Origin: Mesorhizobium sp. M1C.F.Ca.ET.210.01.1.1
Lineage (GTDB): Bacteria > Pseudomonadota > Alphaproteobacteria > Rhizobiales > Rhizobiaceae
Direction: 5' to 3'
Length of the DNA stretch: 64,000 nucleotides
Assembly: GCF_004791585.1 (NCBI RefSeq)
Contig: NZ_SRUU01000004.1
Span: 186,001 to 250,000, forward strand
Position numbers and translations under genes: made by a program. This document shows positions 26,131 through 34,727 of the stretch, piece after piece. The notes beneath the pieces were generated by a model that ran no database searches, had not been told where the DNA came from, and saw only the letters and a program-made list of their open reading frames with translations. Position 1 is the first letter of the stretch. Each line of letters begins with the position of its first letter.

Positions 26131-26922
26131 TCAGTCCTCGTAGGAATGGCCGGCCCGCAGGCCATCGCGCACGCGCGCAGCGATCGCCAGGAATTCCGGC
26201 GTCTCGCGGATGTCGAGCGGCCGCTTCCTGGGCAGCGTCGATTCGATGATGTCGGTGACGCGGCCCGGCCGCGGCGACATGACGACGATGCGCGTCGACA
26301 GGTAGACCGCCTCGGGGATCGAATGGGTGACGAAGCAGATCGTCTTGTTGGTCCGGTCCCAGAGATCGAGGAGCTGTTCGTTCAAATGGTCGCGCACGAT
26401 CTCGTCGAGCGCGCCGAACGGCTCGTCCATCAAGAGCAAATCGGCGTCGAAAGCGAGCGCACGTGCGATCGAGGCGCGCTGCTGCATGCCGCCGGAAAGC
26501 TGCCAGGGATATTTCTTCTCGAAACCGGAGAGGTTGACGAGTTCCAGCGTGCGCTTGATGCGTTCCGCCTGCTCGGCCTGGCTGAGACCGATGATCTCCA
26601 GCGGCAGCGCCACATTGCGCTCGATCGTGCGCCACGGGAACAGGGCGGCCGCCTGGAAGACGTAACCATAGGCGCGTTTCTCGCGCGCCTGCTCCGGCGA
26701 AATCCCATTGACCAGGATCGTTCCTGATGTTGGCTTTTCGAGATCGGCGATGACGCGCAGCAGGGTCGTCTTGCCGCAGCCGGACGGGCCGATGAAGGAG
26801 ACGAACTCGCCCTTGCCGATGGTCAGGTCGACATTGGACAGTGCCTGCACCGGACCGTCATTGGTCTGGAAGGTGAGGCCAAGTTTGCTTGCCGATACGA
26901 CGGCTGGCGACTGTCCGCTCAT
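26131..26922 (-). CDS. ABC transporter ATP-binding protein
   Basis: A 263-residue ATPase of the SsuB/TauB/ThiZ class. It shows Walker A GPSGCGKTT (residues 45-53), signature LSGGMQQR, Walker B LLLMDEPFGALD and the switch His in FVTHSIPEA. It is the first gene of a four-gene importer unit on the minus strand. A cupin gene on the other strand separates it from the dihydropyrimidinase cluster, so it needs its own promoter in the 26923-27038 gap. I saw no RutR-type site there. Confidence 0.93.
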   Translation of the reverse strand: MSGQSPAVVSASKLGLTFQTNDGPVQALSNVDLTIGKGEFVSFIGPSGCGKTTLLRVIADLEKPTSGTILVNGISPEQAREKRAYGYVFQAAALFPWRTIERNVALPLEIIGLSQAEQAERIKRTLELVNLSGFEKKYPWQLSGGMQQRASIARALAFDADLLLMDEPFGALDEIVRDHLNEQLLDLWDRTNKTICFVTHSIPEAVYLSTRIVVMSPRPGRVTDIIESTLPRKRPLDIRETPEFLAIAARVRDGLRAGHSYED

Positions 26923-27038
26923 TGGCAGAAACCTGCCTGTCGCAGCCGCTGCCGCGCAGCATGAAATCCCGTTGCTTTTGCGGTGATGTTGCTTTCCACT
27001 CGTCCTGTCCCACTCGATCGACGCCCGGAGCCTTGCCG

Positions 27039-27443
27039 ATGTCGCCTAAACCCACCTGTCATCTTATCCGCCCTGAAAGCACTTATGAAGGCAAGCAGGG
27101 GCTGAGCTATTTCGCCGGCATTGCCGCCGAAACCGTCGGCTCCTCCGGCATCTGCATGCATCTCCTCACCATGCCGCCCGGCGCCCGCGCCAAGGCGCAT
27201 ATGCACGAGAACCATGAGACCGCGATCTACGTGCTCTCCGGCGAGGTCCACACCTGGTATGGCGATCGGCTCGAGCACCACATCGTCGTCAAGGCGGGCG
27301 ATCTCTTCTACATCCCGGCGGGCGTGCCGCACCTGCCCGCCAATCTGAGCGGCGCTCCCTCTTCGGCGGTCATTGCCCGCACCGATCCCAACGAGCAGGA
27401 AAGCGTTGTCCTGCTGCCGGAACTGGATGCCTTGGTTGCCTGA
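27039..27443 (+). CDS. Cupin-domain protein
   Basis: A 134-residue single cupin barrel. GARAKAHMHENHETAIYVLSGE carries the first metal-binding motif (two His, Glu) and GDLFYIPAGVPHLP the second with its His. Such proteins bind one divalent metal and act as small dioxygenases, isomerases or sensors. The ATG at 27039 has CCGGAG upstream and gives the normal cupin length; the longer frame to 26889 is rejected because it overlaps the divergent ATPase gene start. It lies inside the pyrimidine locus on the opposite strand; a role there is possible but not shown. Confidence 0.8.
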   Translation: MSPKPTCHLIRPESTYEGKQGLSYFAGIAAETVGSSGICMHLLTMPPGARAKAHMHENHETAIYVLSGEVHTWYGDRLEHHIVVKAGDLFYIPAGVPHLPANLSGAPSSAVIARTDPNEQESVVLLPELDALVA

Positions 27444-27460
27444 GGTCGACGGGACTGCCG

Positions 27461-27838
27461 TCATTTGCACCGGGAGACTTCTCCCATTGCATTGCCGTCC
27501 TGGTCGGTCACCACCAGCTTCTTCGCATTCTTTTTGCTGCGCTTGATGATGAACTTTGTCGGCGACTGCCCCTCTTCGCCTTCCGCCTCACATTTTGCTG
27601 TCACCACAAGCGAACCATCGGCCTGCGCCTGCTTATCGCTGAAGGTGCAGGCGCTGGCCGCGGTGATCAGCTCCTTGTCGGTCAGAAGCAGCATCTGATC
27701 GGCGGCGACTTCCTGGCCATTCCTGTTGATACAGCCATACTTGTCGCCGTAAGGCTTGCTGAGGTCGATGCCGGCAGCAAAGGCCGAGCCTGCGGTCAGC
27801 AGCGAGGCAGCCACGATTGCAAGATAGGGAGCCCGCAC
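27461..27838 (-). CDS. Small secreted protein of unknown function
   Basis: A 125-residue protein starting with GTG: VRAPYLAIVAASLLTAGSA and FAA form a signal peptide. The mature part of about 100 residues has four cysteines (YGCINR, SACTFS, AKCEAE, SRCK), so two disulfides are likely, and a basic C-terminal half (IIKRSKKNAKK). GGGAG lies before the start. It begins two bases after the dihydropyrimidinase stop, so it is probably the last gene of that transcript. I do not recognise the family. Confidence 0.7.
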   Translation of the reverse strand: MRAPYLAIVAASLLTAGSAFAAGIDLSKPYGDKYGCINRNGQEVAADQMLLLTDKELITAASACTFSDKQAQADGSLVVTAKCEAEGEEGQSPTKFIIKRSKKNAKKLVVTDQDGNAMGEVSRCK

Positions 27839-27840
27839 GC

Positions 27841-29292
27841 TCAAACTCCCGTCGCCGGAATGCCGGAGCGCTCCACCTTGCGTGGTGCGCTGATCTCCTT
27901 CCAGGTCGACAGTGCCCGGTTGACCGCGGCGTTCGGCTCGCGAGCGACGAACTCGCCGTGCCCGATCTTGGCCTTGATGTCGGACTCTTCGATCGATAGC
28001 TCGCCGCGCGAGAAGACGAAGCGCGGCAGACCGGTCACCTCGAAACCTTCGAAGACATTGTAGTCGATCACCGACTGCTGCTTCTTGGCCGAGATCGTCT
28101 TCTTGCGCTTTGGGTCCCAGACGACAATGTCGGCATCCGCGCCTTCGACGATCGCGCCCTTCTTCGGATACATGTTGAGGATCTTGGCGATGTTGGTCGA
28201 GGTCACGGCGACGAACTCGTTCATCGTGAGACGTCCGGTGTTGACACCTGTGGTCCACAGCACAGGCAGCCGGTCCTCGAGCCCGCCGGTGCCGTTCGGA
28301 ATCTTGGTGAAGTCGCCGATGCCGTTGCGCTTCTGCTTGGTGGTGAAGGAGCAGTGATCGGTCGCTACCACCTGGAGCGATCCGGCCTGCAGGCCGGCCC
28401 ACAGCGAATCCTGATGCCATTTGCTGCGGAAGGGCGGGCTCATCACGCGGCGCGCCGCATGGTCCCAGTCCTTGTTGAAATATTCGGTCTCGTCGAGCGT
28501 CAGATGCTGGATCAACGGCTCGCCGAAAACCCGCATGCCCTTCTGCCGCGCGCGGCGAATGGCCTCGTGGCTCTGCTCGCAGGAGACATGCACGACATAA
28601 AGCGGCACGCCAGCCATGTCGGCGATCATGATGGCGCGATTGGTCGCTTCGCCTTCCACCTCCGGCGGGCGCGAATAGGCGTGGCCTTCCGGCCCGTTGT
28701 TGCCGGCGGCAAGCAGCTTCTGCGAAAGGGCCGCGACCACGTCGCCATTCTCGGCGTGAACCAAGGGCAGCGCGCCGAGATCGGCGCAGCGCTGGAACGA
28801 GGCGTACATCTCGTCGTCGTCGACCATCAATGCGCCCTTATAAGCCATGAAGTGCTTGAACGAGGTGATGCCCCTGTCGACGACGGTCGCCATCTCGTCG
28901 AACACCTGCTTGCCCCACCAGGTGATCGCCATGTGGAAGGAATAGTCGCAGGCAGCCTTCGAGGTCTTGTTGTCCCACATCTGCAGTGCTTCCAGCAGCG
29001 ACTGCTGCGGCGCCGGCAGGCAGAAGTCGACCACCATGGTCGTGCCGCCGGAGAGTGCTGCCCGCGTGCCGGATTCGAAGTCGTCGGCCGAATAGGTGCC
29101 CATAAAAGGCATTTCGAGATGGGTGTGCGGATCGATGCCGCCCGGCATGACGTAGCAACCGGTGGCGTCGAACTCATGATCGCCGTGCAGGTCCGAGCCG
29201 ATGGCGATGATCTTGCCATGGCTGAACACCACGTCGGCCTTCCATGTCCGGTCGGCGGTGACGATGGTGCCGTTCTTGATGACTTTGGTCAT
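27841..29292 (-). CDS. hydA: Dihydropyrimidinase (D-hydantoinase)
   Basis: A 483-residue cytosolic amidohydrolase opening dihydrouracil or dihydrothymine to N-carbamoyl-beta-alanine or N-carbamoyl-3-aminoisobutyrate. The metal site is complete: DPHTHLEMP (H56, H58), the carboxylated lysine in TSFKHFMAYKG (K146), His in VHAENGD and HVSCEQS, and Asp in TDHCSF. Length and motifs fit the cyclic imidase family with a binuclear zinc centre. It is transcribed after the N-carbamoyl hydrolase and aminotransferase and catalyses the second step of reductive pyrimidine breakdown. Confidence 0.94.
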   Translation of the reverse strand: MTKVIKNGTIVTADRTWKADVVFSHGKIIAIGSDLHGDHEFDATGCYVMPGGIDPHTHLEMPFMGTYSADDFESGTRAALSGGTTMVVDFCLPAPQQSLLEALQMWDNKTSKAACDYSFHMAITWWGKQVFDEMATVVDRGITSFKHFMAYKGALMVDDDEMYASFQRCADLGALPLVHAENGDVVAALSQKLLAAGNNGPEGHAYSRPPEVEGEATNRAIMIADMAGVPLYVVHVSCEQSHEAIRRARQKGMRVFGEPLIQHLTLDETEYFNKDWDHAARRVMSPPFRSKWHQDSLWAGLQAGSLQVVATDHCSFTTKQKRNGIGDFTKIPNGTGGLEDRLPVLWTTGVNTGRLTMNEFVAVTSTNIAKILNMYPKKGAIVEGADADIVVWDPKRKKTISAKKQQSVIDYNVFEGFEVTGLPRFVFSRGELSIEESDIKAKIGHGEFVAREPNAAVNRALSTWKEISAPRKVERSGIPATGV

Positions 29293-29358
29293 TCTCTGGT
29301 TCCCCTGATTTTTCGCGCTTCTTTGCGAGCGGTGTAGCGAGGTGACGGATCTAATCGG

Positions 29359-30609
29359 TCATTCGACGATTCCCGCCGTTTCGACCACCGCATGGAAAAG
29401 CACGTCGGCGCCGGCCGCCGCCCATTCCTTGGAGATGTCCTCGGCCTCGTTGTGGCTGAGACCGCCGACGCAGGGGCACATGACCATGGTCGCCGGCGCG
29501 ACCTTGGCCGCCCAGCAGGCGTCGTGGCCGGCGCCCGAAATGATGTTCATGTGGCTGTAGCCGAGCTTCTCGGCAGCCGTGCGCACGCGTCCGACCAGTG
29601 TCGGATCGAAGGTCACCGGGTCGAAATGGCCGACCGCCTCGACCGAGCATTTCACGCCGAGCGGCTCGCAGATCTTCGGCGCTTCCTTCTCGATGCGGGC
29701 GCGCATGCCGTCGAGCTTGGCCTGGTCGGGCGAGCGGATGTCGACGGTGAAGATCACCGTGCCCGGCAAGACGTTGCGCGAATTGGGCGAGAACTTCACC
29801 TGGCCGACGCCGCCGACGGCGCCGGGCTGGTTTTCCATGGCGACCGTCTGCACCATCTCCAGGATGCGCGCCATGGCAAGGCCGGCATTGACGCGCATGT
29901 TCATCGGCGTCGAGCCGGTATGCGCCTCCCTGCCGGTCAACGTGAATTCCAGCCACCACAGGCCCTGGCAGTGGGTGACCACGCCGATCTGCTTGTTCTC
30001 GGCTTCGAGGATCGGCCCCTGCTCGATATGGTACTCGAAATAGGCGTGCATCTTGCGCGCGCCGACCGTCTCGTCGCCGACCCAGCCGATCCGCTTCAGC
30101 TCGTCGCCGAAACTCAGGCCGTCGAGGTCCTTGCGGGCATAGGCATAGTCCTGTGTATGGACGCCGGCGAAGACGCCGGAGGCGAGCATGGCCGGCGCGA
30201 AGCGCGCGCCTTCCTCGTTCGTCCAGTTGGTGACGACGATCGGATGCTTGGTCTTGATGCCGAGATCGTTGAGCGAGCGCACGACCTCCAGGCCCGAGAG
30301 CACGCCGAGGACGCCGTCATATTTGCCGCCGGTCGGCTGGGTATCGAGGTGGGAGCCGACATAGACCGGCAGCGCGTCCGGCTCGGTGCCTGCGCGCGTC
30401 ATGAACATGGTGCCCATCTGGTCCACGCCCATGGTGAGCCCGGCCTCGTCGCACCAGGACTTGAACAGCTCGCGGCCCTGCTTGTCGGAATCGGTGAGCG
30501 TCTGGCGATTGTTGCCGCCGGCAATGCCGGGGCCGATCTTCGCCATCTCCATGATGGAATCCCACAAACGGTCTGAATTTACTCGCAGATTCTCGCCGGG
30601 GGCAGCCAT
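29359..30609 (-). CDS. M20-type N-carbamoyl amidohydrolase (beta-ureidopropionase)
   Basis: A 416-residue member of the M20 hydantoinase/carbamoylase family. Metal ligands are visible in VGSHLDTQ (H87, D89), KYDGVLGV, NEEGARFAP and HIEQGP. These enzymes hydrolyse N-carbamoyl-beta-amino acids to beta-amino acid, CO2 and ammonia. Between aminotransferase and dihydropyrimidinase genes, the natural role is the third step of uracil/thymine degradation. L-N-carbamoylase or allantoate amidohydrolase activity is the alternative for this family, but the neighbourhood favours beta-ureidopropionase. Confidence 0.9.
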   Translation of the reverse strand: MAAPGENLRVNSDRLWDSIMEMAKIGPGIAGGNNRQTLTDSDKQGRELFKSWCDEAGLTMGVDQMGTMFMTRAGTEPDALPVYVGSHLDTQPTGGKYDGVLGVLSGLEVVRSLNDLGIKTKHPIVVTNWTNEEGARFAPAMLASGVFAGVHTQDYAYARKDLDGLSFGDELKRIGWVGDETVGARKMHAYFEYHIEQGPILEAENKQIGVVTHCQGLWWLEFTLTGREAHTGSTPMNMRVNAGLAMARILEMVQTVAMENQPGAVGGVGQVKFSPNSRNVLPGTVIFTVDIRSPDQAKLDGMRARIEKEAPKICEPLGVKCSVEAVGHFDPVTFDPTLVGRVRTAAEKLGYSHMNIISGAGHDACWAAKVAPATMVMCPCVGGLSHNEAEDISKEWAAAGADVLFHAVVETAGIVE

Positions 30610-30633
30610 TCAAAGTCCTCTCATTTCATGTCT

Positions 30634-30669
30634 CCGATCGGGCGGCGGTTCCCGACGCCGCCCGATCGG
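30634..30669. other. Strong intercistronic hairpin
   Basis: Two perfect 14-base arms, CCGATCGGGCGGCG and its reverse complement, surround an 8-base loop between the aminotransferase and N-carbamoyl hydrolase genes. There is no T-run on the minus strand, so it probably stabilises or processes the polycistronic RNA or partly attenuates downstream expression. Confidence 0.55.
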
Positions 30670-30679
30670 TCGATGCAGT

Positions 30680-32014
30680 TTAGTCTATCGAGCGTAGAAC
30701 GTCCCTGACATGGTCGATCAGTTCGTTGATCTGGCCCTTGGTGATGATCAGCGGCGGCGACAGCGCGATGATGTCGCCGGTGGTGCGGATCAGCGCGCCG
30801 CGCTCGAATGCCTTGACGAAGGCCGAGAAGGCCCGCTTGGTCGGGCTGCCGGGGATCGGCGCCAGTTCGATCGCGCCGATCAGGCCGATATTGCGGATGT
30901 CGATGACATGCGGCTCGCCCTTCAGCGAGTGCAGCGCGTCTTCCCAATAAGGCGCAAGCTCCTCGCCGCGGGTGAGCAGGCCCTCGTCCTTGTAGGTATC
31001 GAGCGTGCCCAACGCGGCTGCGCAGGCGATCGGATTGCCCGAATAGGTATAGCCGTGGAAGAACTCGATCATGTGCTCCGGGCCGGTCATGAAGGCGTCG
31101 TGAATCTCCTTCTTGACGAACACTGCGCCCATCGGGATGACGCCGTTGGAAACGCCCTTGGCCGTGGTCATGATGTCCGGCGTAACGCCGAAATAGTCGG
31201 CCGCGAACGGCGCGCCGAGACGGCCGAAGCCGGTGATGACCTCGTCGAAAATCAACAGGATGCCGTGCTTGGTGCAGATCTCGCGCAGCCTCTCGAGATA
31301 GCCCTTTGGCGGCAGGATCACACCGGTCGAGCCCGCCACCGGCTCGACGATGACGGCCGCGATGGTCGAAGCGTCATGCAGGGTTACCAGGCGTTCCAAC
31401 TCGTTCGCCAGCTCCGCGCCATGCTCCGGCACGCCCTTCGAGAAGGCGTTCTTCTCCGGCAGGTGCGTGTGCGGCAGATGGTCGACGCCGCCGAGCAACG
31501 TGCCGAACATCTTGCGGTTGGCGACGATGCCGCCGACCGAGATGCCGCCGAAATTGACGCCGTGATAGCCGCGCTCGCGGCCGATCAGCCGGGTGCGCGA
31601 GCCCTCGCCGCGAACGCGGTGATAGGCGATCGCCATCTTCAGCGCGGTTTCGACCGATTCCGAGCCGGAATTGGTGAAGAAGACATGGTCCATGCCCTTC
31701 GGCGCGATGTCGACCAGGCGGTTCGCCAGCTCGAACACGATCGGGTGGCCCATCTGGAAGGCCGGCGCATAGTCGAGCTCGGCGGCCTGGCTCTGGATCG
31801 CCTCGGTGATCTTCGGCCGGCAGTGGCCGGCGTTCACGCACCACAAGCCGGCGGTGCCGTCGAGCACCTTGCGGCCGTCGCTGGTCGTGTAATGCATGTC
31901 TTTGGCGGACACGAACATGCGCGGCGCCTGCTTGAACTGCCGGTTTGCCGTGAACGGCATCCAGAATGCGCTGAGATCGTTCGGCGTGACTTTCAGCCGG
32001 TTGGACATGACCAA
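30680..32014 (-). CDS. Class III omega-aminotransferase (beta-alanine:pyruvate type)
   Basis: A 444-residue PLP aminotransferase. FFTNSGSESVETALKMA binds the cofactor phosphate, LIFDEVITGFGR carries the ring-contacting Asp, and the Schiff-base lysine is in TAKGVSNGVIPMG. The opening WMPFTANRQFK is typical of omega-amino acid:pyruvate transaminases. In this locus it should convert beta-alanine to malonate semialdehyde (or 3-aminoisobutyrate to methylmalonate semialdehyde), the last step of reductive pyrimidine breakdown. It is the first gene of its transcript and has a RutR-type operator 73 bases before its start. Confidence 0.92.
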   Translation of the reverse strand: MVMSNRLKVTPNDLSAFWMPFTANRQFKQAPRMFVSAKDMHYTTSDGRKVLDGTAGLWCVNAGHCRPKITEAIQSQAAELDYAPAFQMGHPIVFELANRLVDIAPKGMDHVFFTNSGSESVETALKMAIAYHRVRGEGSRTRLIGRERGYHGVNFGGISVGGIVANRKMFGTLLGGVDHLPHTHLPEKNAFSKGVPEHGAELANELERLVTLHDASTIAAVIVEPVAGSTGVILPPKGYLERLREICTKHGILLIFDEVITGFGRLGAPFAADYFGVTPDIMTTAKGVSNGVIPMGAVFVKKEIHDAFMTGPEHMIEFFHGYTYSGNPIACAAALGTLDTYKDEGLLTRGEELAPYWEDALHSLKGEPHVIDIRNIGLIGAIELAPIPGSPTKRAFSAFVKAFERGALIRTTGDIIALSPPLIITKGQINELIDHVRDVLRSID

Positions 32015-32086
32015 GACTTCCCCTTGTAACCTGTTTCGGTGAGGCCAACGCTTGGTCTTCGCTGCGTTTTCGTGCTACGCAAATTT

Positions 32087-32102
32087 TTGACCGATTGGAC
32101 AA
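32087..32102. promoter_or_regulatory. RutR-type operator
   Basis: TTGACCGATTGGACAA fits the known RutR consensus TTGACCA-NN-TGGTCAA at 12 of 14 defined positions with the exact 7-2-7 layout. It lies between the divergent aminotransferase and rutR-like genes, so one bound regulator could repress both. An 8-base direct repeat TGGTCCAG (32187 and 32200) is also present nearer the regulator gene. Confidence 0.7.
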
Positions 32103-32247
32103 ACGTTAGCACCGCCATGTTGGCGGTCAAGGGATTACTAACGGAAATGCGGCATCGGAAGCGCGCTCCACAGGCCAAGGAAAAACTGGTCCAGAGAATT
32201 GGTCCAGGTCGCGCGTGCTGCGAAGGTTTGCGGGGGTGACGGCCACG

Positions 32248-32877
32248 ATGGAAGGTTCAGCTCCCCGCCGCACCCGCATCCAGCAGGAAAAGCGCGAGCT
32301 CATCCTGGAAGCCGCGCTCGAAGTCTTCTCAACCAACGGTTTCCGCGGCTCGACCATCGACCAGATTGCCGAAGCAGCCGGCATGTCGAAGCCGAACCTT
32401 CTCTATTATTTCCGCCGCAAGGAAGACATTCACGAGACGTTGATGCAGCGCCTGCTCGACACCTGGCTAGCGCCGCTCCGGGAACTGGACGACATCGGCG
32501 ATCCATTGACCGAGCTCAGGAGCTACATCCGCCGCAAGCTCGAAATGGCGCGCGACTTTCCGCGCGAGAGCCGGCTCTTCGCCAACGAGATTTTGCAGGG
32601 CGCGCCGCGCATCATGCCGATGCTGGAGGGCGAGCTGAAGACATTGGTCGACGAGAAGGCCGCCATCATCAAGGGCTGGATGCGCGCCGGCAAGCTCGCC
32701 CGCACCGATCCCTGGCACCTTATCTTCGCGATCTGGGCGACGACCCAGCATTATGCCGATTTCGACGTGCAGGTGCGCGCCGTGCTCGGCGCAGACCGCG
32801 GCGGCGACGGCCGCTTTGAGGACGCTGCGCGGTTCCTGGAGCAACTGTTCCTCGATGGGCTGAAGCCGAAAGGCTAG
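32248..32877 (+). CDS. rutR: RutR-like TetR-family regulator
   Basis: A 209-residue regulator with a TetR DNA-binding domain (about 15-65: RELILEAALEVFSTNGFRGS, DQIAEAAGMSKPNLLYYF). Its C-terminal domain carries DFPRESRLFANEILQGAP and ...IFAIWATTQHYADF, which resemble the RutR (YcdC) ligand domain. RutR binds uracil or thymine and controls pyrimidine catabolism. Divergence from the aminotransferase gene and the RutR-type palindromes at 32087 and 39992 support this identity. The ATG at 32248 is used; GTG at 32236 is an alternative. Confidence 0.85.
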   Translation: MEGSAPRRTRIQQEKRELILEAALEVFSTNGFRGSTIDQIAEAAGMSKPNLLYYFRRKEDIHETLMQRLLDTWLAPLRELDDIGDPLTELRSYIRRKLEMARDFPRESRLFANEILQGAPRIMPMLEGELKTLVDEKAAIIKGWMRAGKLARTDPWHLIFAIWATTQHYADFDVQVRAVLGADRGGDGRFEDAARFLEQLFLDGLKPKG

Positions 32878-32906
32878 TGTCTCGTCCGAGGATAACTGAG
32901 GGGGCC

Positions 32907-33779
32907 TCAGGCGCTGCGCCGCTCGGCCGGCTGGGCGTCGAGCAGCTTCTTGAGCTTGGCGATCGAGTTCTGCTCGGCAAGCGGCGTGTAGACGATCAGC
33001 CGCATGTCCGAGCCGTCGTCGATCGACAGGCTCATATGCTCGAAGGCCATCGCGCCCACCCTCGGGTGCCGAAGGTGTTTGACCCCCGTCAGTTTTCGCG
33101 CCACGTCCCGCCGCGGCCACCAGTCGCGGAATTCCGGGCTTGAGCGCATCATCAGCGCGATCAGCCGCTCGAAATCCGGGTCGCCGACATATTTCGCGCT
33201 CTCAGCGCGAAACGACGCGAGCACCACACGCGCGCGCTCATCCCAGTCGACCAGCAGCCGGCGGTGGTGCGGGCTGGTGAACACCAGGTGGACGATGTTG
33301 CGAGCGTCGCCCTCCAGCAGGCTATAGTCGCCGAACACCGCCACCGCGGCATCATTCCAGGCGAGCACGTCCCAGCGCCGGCCGACGACATAGGCCGGCT
33401 GCAGGACAAGGCTTTGCAGCATGTGCAGCAGCGTCCCGTCGACCTTTTCGGGCGCCAGCATGCGCCGCTCGGGCTGCTGGCGGCCGGCGAGGATGAACAG
33501 GTGCCGCTTTTCGACGGTGTCGAGGCGCAACGCATCGCAGAGCGCTGTCAACACCTCCACCGAGGGCCGCACGTCCCTGCCCTGCTCCAACCAGGTGTAC
33601 CAGGTGGTGCCGACGCCGGCGATCATCGCCACTTCCTCGCGCCTCAGCCCTGGCGTGCGCCGCCTCGCGCCGGTCGCAATGCCTATGGCCGCGGGCGACA
33701 GCCTTTCGCGGCGCGAGCGCAGGAAGGCGCCAAGCTCGCGGCGACGGCTGTCCTCGGGGGAACGGGTCACGGCATCCAT
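32907..33779 (-). CDS. XRE-family regulator with MmyB-like ligand-binding domain
   Basis: A 290-residue regulator. Residues about 12-80 form an HTH domain (LGAFLRSRRERLSP, TPGLRREEVAMIAGVGTTWY), and residues about 110-280 match the MmyB-like domain, with AYVVGRRWDVLAWN, LVFTSPHHRRLLVDW and GVKHLRHPRVG. The latter domain binds fatty-acid-like ligands in some relatives, and such regulators usually control a divergent oxidoreductase gene. Two SDR genes are divergently transcribed here, so they are the likely targets. A perfect TATAAT lies so close to the ATG that the message may have no leader. Confidence 0.9.
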   Translation of the reverse strand: MDAVTRSPEDSRRRELGAFLRSRRERLSPAAIGIATGARRRTPGLRREEVAMIAGVGTTWYTWLEQGRDVRPSVEVLTALCDALRLDTVEKRHLFILAGRQQPERRMLAPEKVDGTLLHMLQSLVLQPAYVVGRRWDVLAWNDAAVAVFGDYSLLEGDARNIVHLVFTSPHHRRLLVDWDERARVVLASFRAESAKYVGDPDFERLIALMMRSSPEFRDWWPRRDVARKLTGVKHLRHPRVGAMAFEHMSLSIDDGSDMRLIVYTPLAEQNSIAKLKKLLDAQPAERRSA

Positions 33780-33785
33780 GAGACT

Positions 33786-33814
33786 ATTATAGCAGTACCG
33801 ATACCAGGATAAAG
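33786..33814 (-). promoter_or_regulatory. Promoter of the XRE regulator, probably leaderless
   Basis: On the minus strand a perfect TATAAT (complement of 33786-33791) ends seven bases before the A of the ATG at 33779. A weak -35 (TTTATC or CTTTAT) lies 16-17 bases further up. The spacer has the repeat TACCGATACC, a possible operator. Transcription would start at or next to the ATG. Confidence 0.5.
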
Positions 33815-33881
33815 TTTGAACTGTTTGCGAGGCGCGCCGCGCACCATCTTGCGTTCAGAGCAGCACCAGGAGGCTCTGGAC

Positions 33882-34727
33882 ATGGAATTGAAAGACAAGA
33901 TGGTTCTCGTCACCGGCTCGACCGACGGTGTCGGCCGCGTGGTCGCCGAAAGGCTCGGCGCCGCCGGCGCCAGCGTGCTGGTGCATGGCCGCGATGAAGG
34001 CCGGGGCAAGGATGTGGTGGCCGCCATCGGGGCAAAGGGCGGAAAGGCCGAATTTCTCGTCGCGGACCTCGCATCGCTTGCGGAAGTGCGCCGCCTCGCC
34101 GAAGCCGTGCGAGCAAAGACCGACCGGCTCGACATTCTGATCAACAATGCCGGCGTCGGCACCGGCGGCCAGGTTGCCAAGAGGCAGGTAAGCGCCGACG
34201 GCTATGAGCTCCGCTTCGCTGTCAACTATCTCGCCGGCTTCCTGCTGACGTCGGAGCTGCTGCCTCTGCTGAAGGCAAGCGCGCCGGCGCGCATCGTCAA
34301 CGTCGCTTCGGCGGGCCAGCAGGCGATCGATTTCGATGATGTCATGCTGACCCACGGTTATTCCGGTGTGCGCGCCTACTGCCAGAGCAAGCTGGCGCAG
34401 ATCCTGTTCACCATCGACCTGGCCGAACAGCTCAAGGGCACCGGCGTCACCGTCAATGCCCTGCACCCGGCAAGCTACATGGACACGACAATGGTCCGGC
34501 AGGCCGGCGTCACACCGTGGAGCTCGGTGGAGACGGGCGCCGAGGCGATCCTCAACCTCGCCGCATCGCCGGCGCTCGAAGGGCGCAGCGGCCTCTATTT
34601 CGACGGCCAGCGGGAATCGCGGGCCGATGCGCAAGCCTATGACGAAAAAGCCCGCCGCCGGTTGCGCGCCCTCAGCCTCGAACTGATCGGACAATCGTCC
34701 AAGACATCCAGGGAACAGCATTCATGA
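33882..34727 (+). CDS. Short-chain dehydrogenase/reductase
   Basis: A 281-residue classical SDR of the retinol dehydrogenase/light-dependent reductase-like group. Motifs are VTGSTDGVGR (cofactor), LINNAGVG, VNVASAG (Ser), and YCQSKLAQ (Tyr-Lys). AGGAGG lies eight bases before the ATG at 33882, which is therefore preferred to 33816. It is divergent from the MmyB-like regulator and coupled by ATGA overlap to a second SDR gene, forming a two-gene unit probably controlled by that regulator. Confidence 0.88.
   Translation: MELKDKMVLVTGSTDGVGRVVAERLGAAGASVLVHGRDEGRGKDVVAAIGAKGGKAEFLVADLASLAEVRRLAEAVRAKTDRLDILINNAGVGTGGQVAKRQVSADGYELRFAVNYLAGFLLTSELLPLLKASAPARIVNVASAGQQAIDFDDVMLTHGYSGVRAYCQSKLAQILFTIDLAEQLKGTGVTVNALHPASYMDTTMVRQAGVTPWSSVETGAEAILNLAASPALEGRSGLYFDGQRESRADAQAYDEKARRRLRALSLELIGQSSKTSREQHS

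Noticed and set aside
26923..27038. RutR-type site before the ABC importer
   Set aside because: No sequence close to the 7-2-7 palindrome was found in this gap, so common control with the catabolic genes is not claimed.
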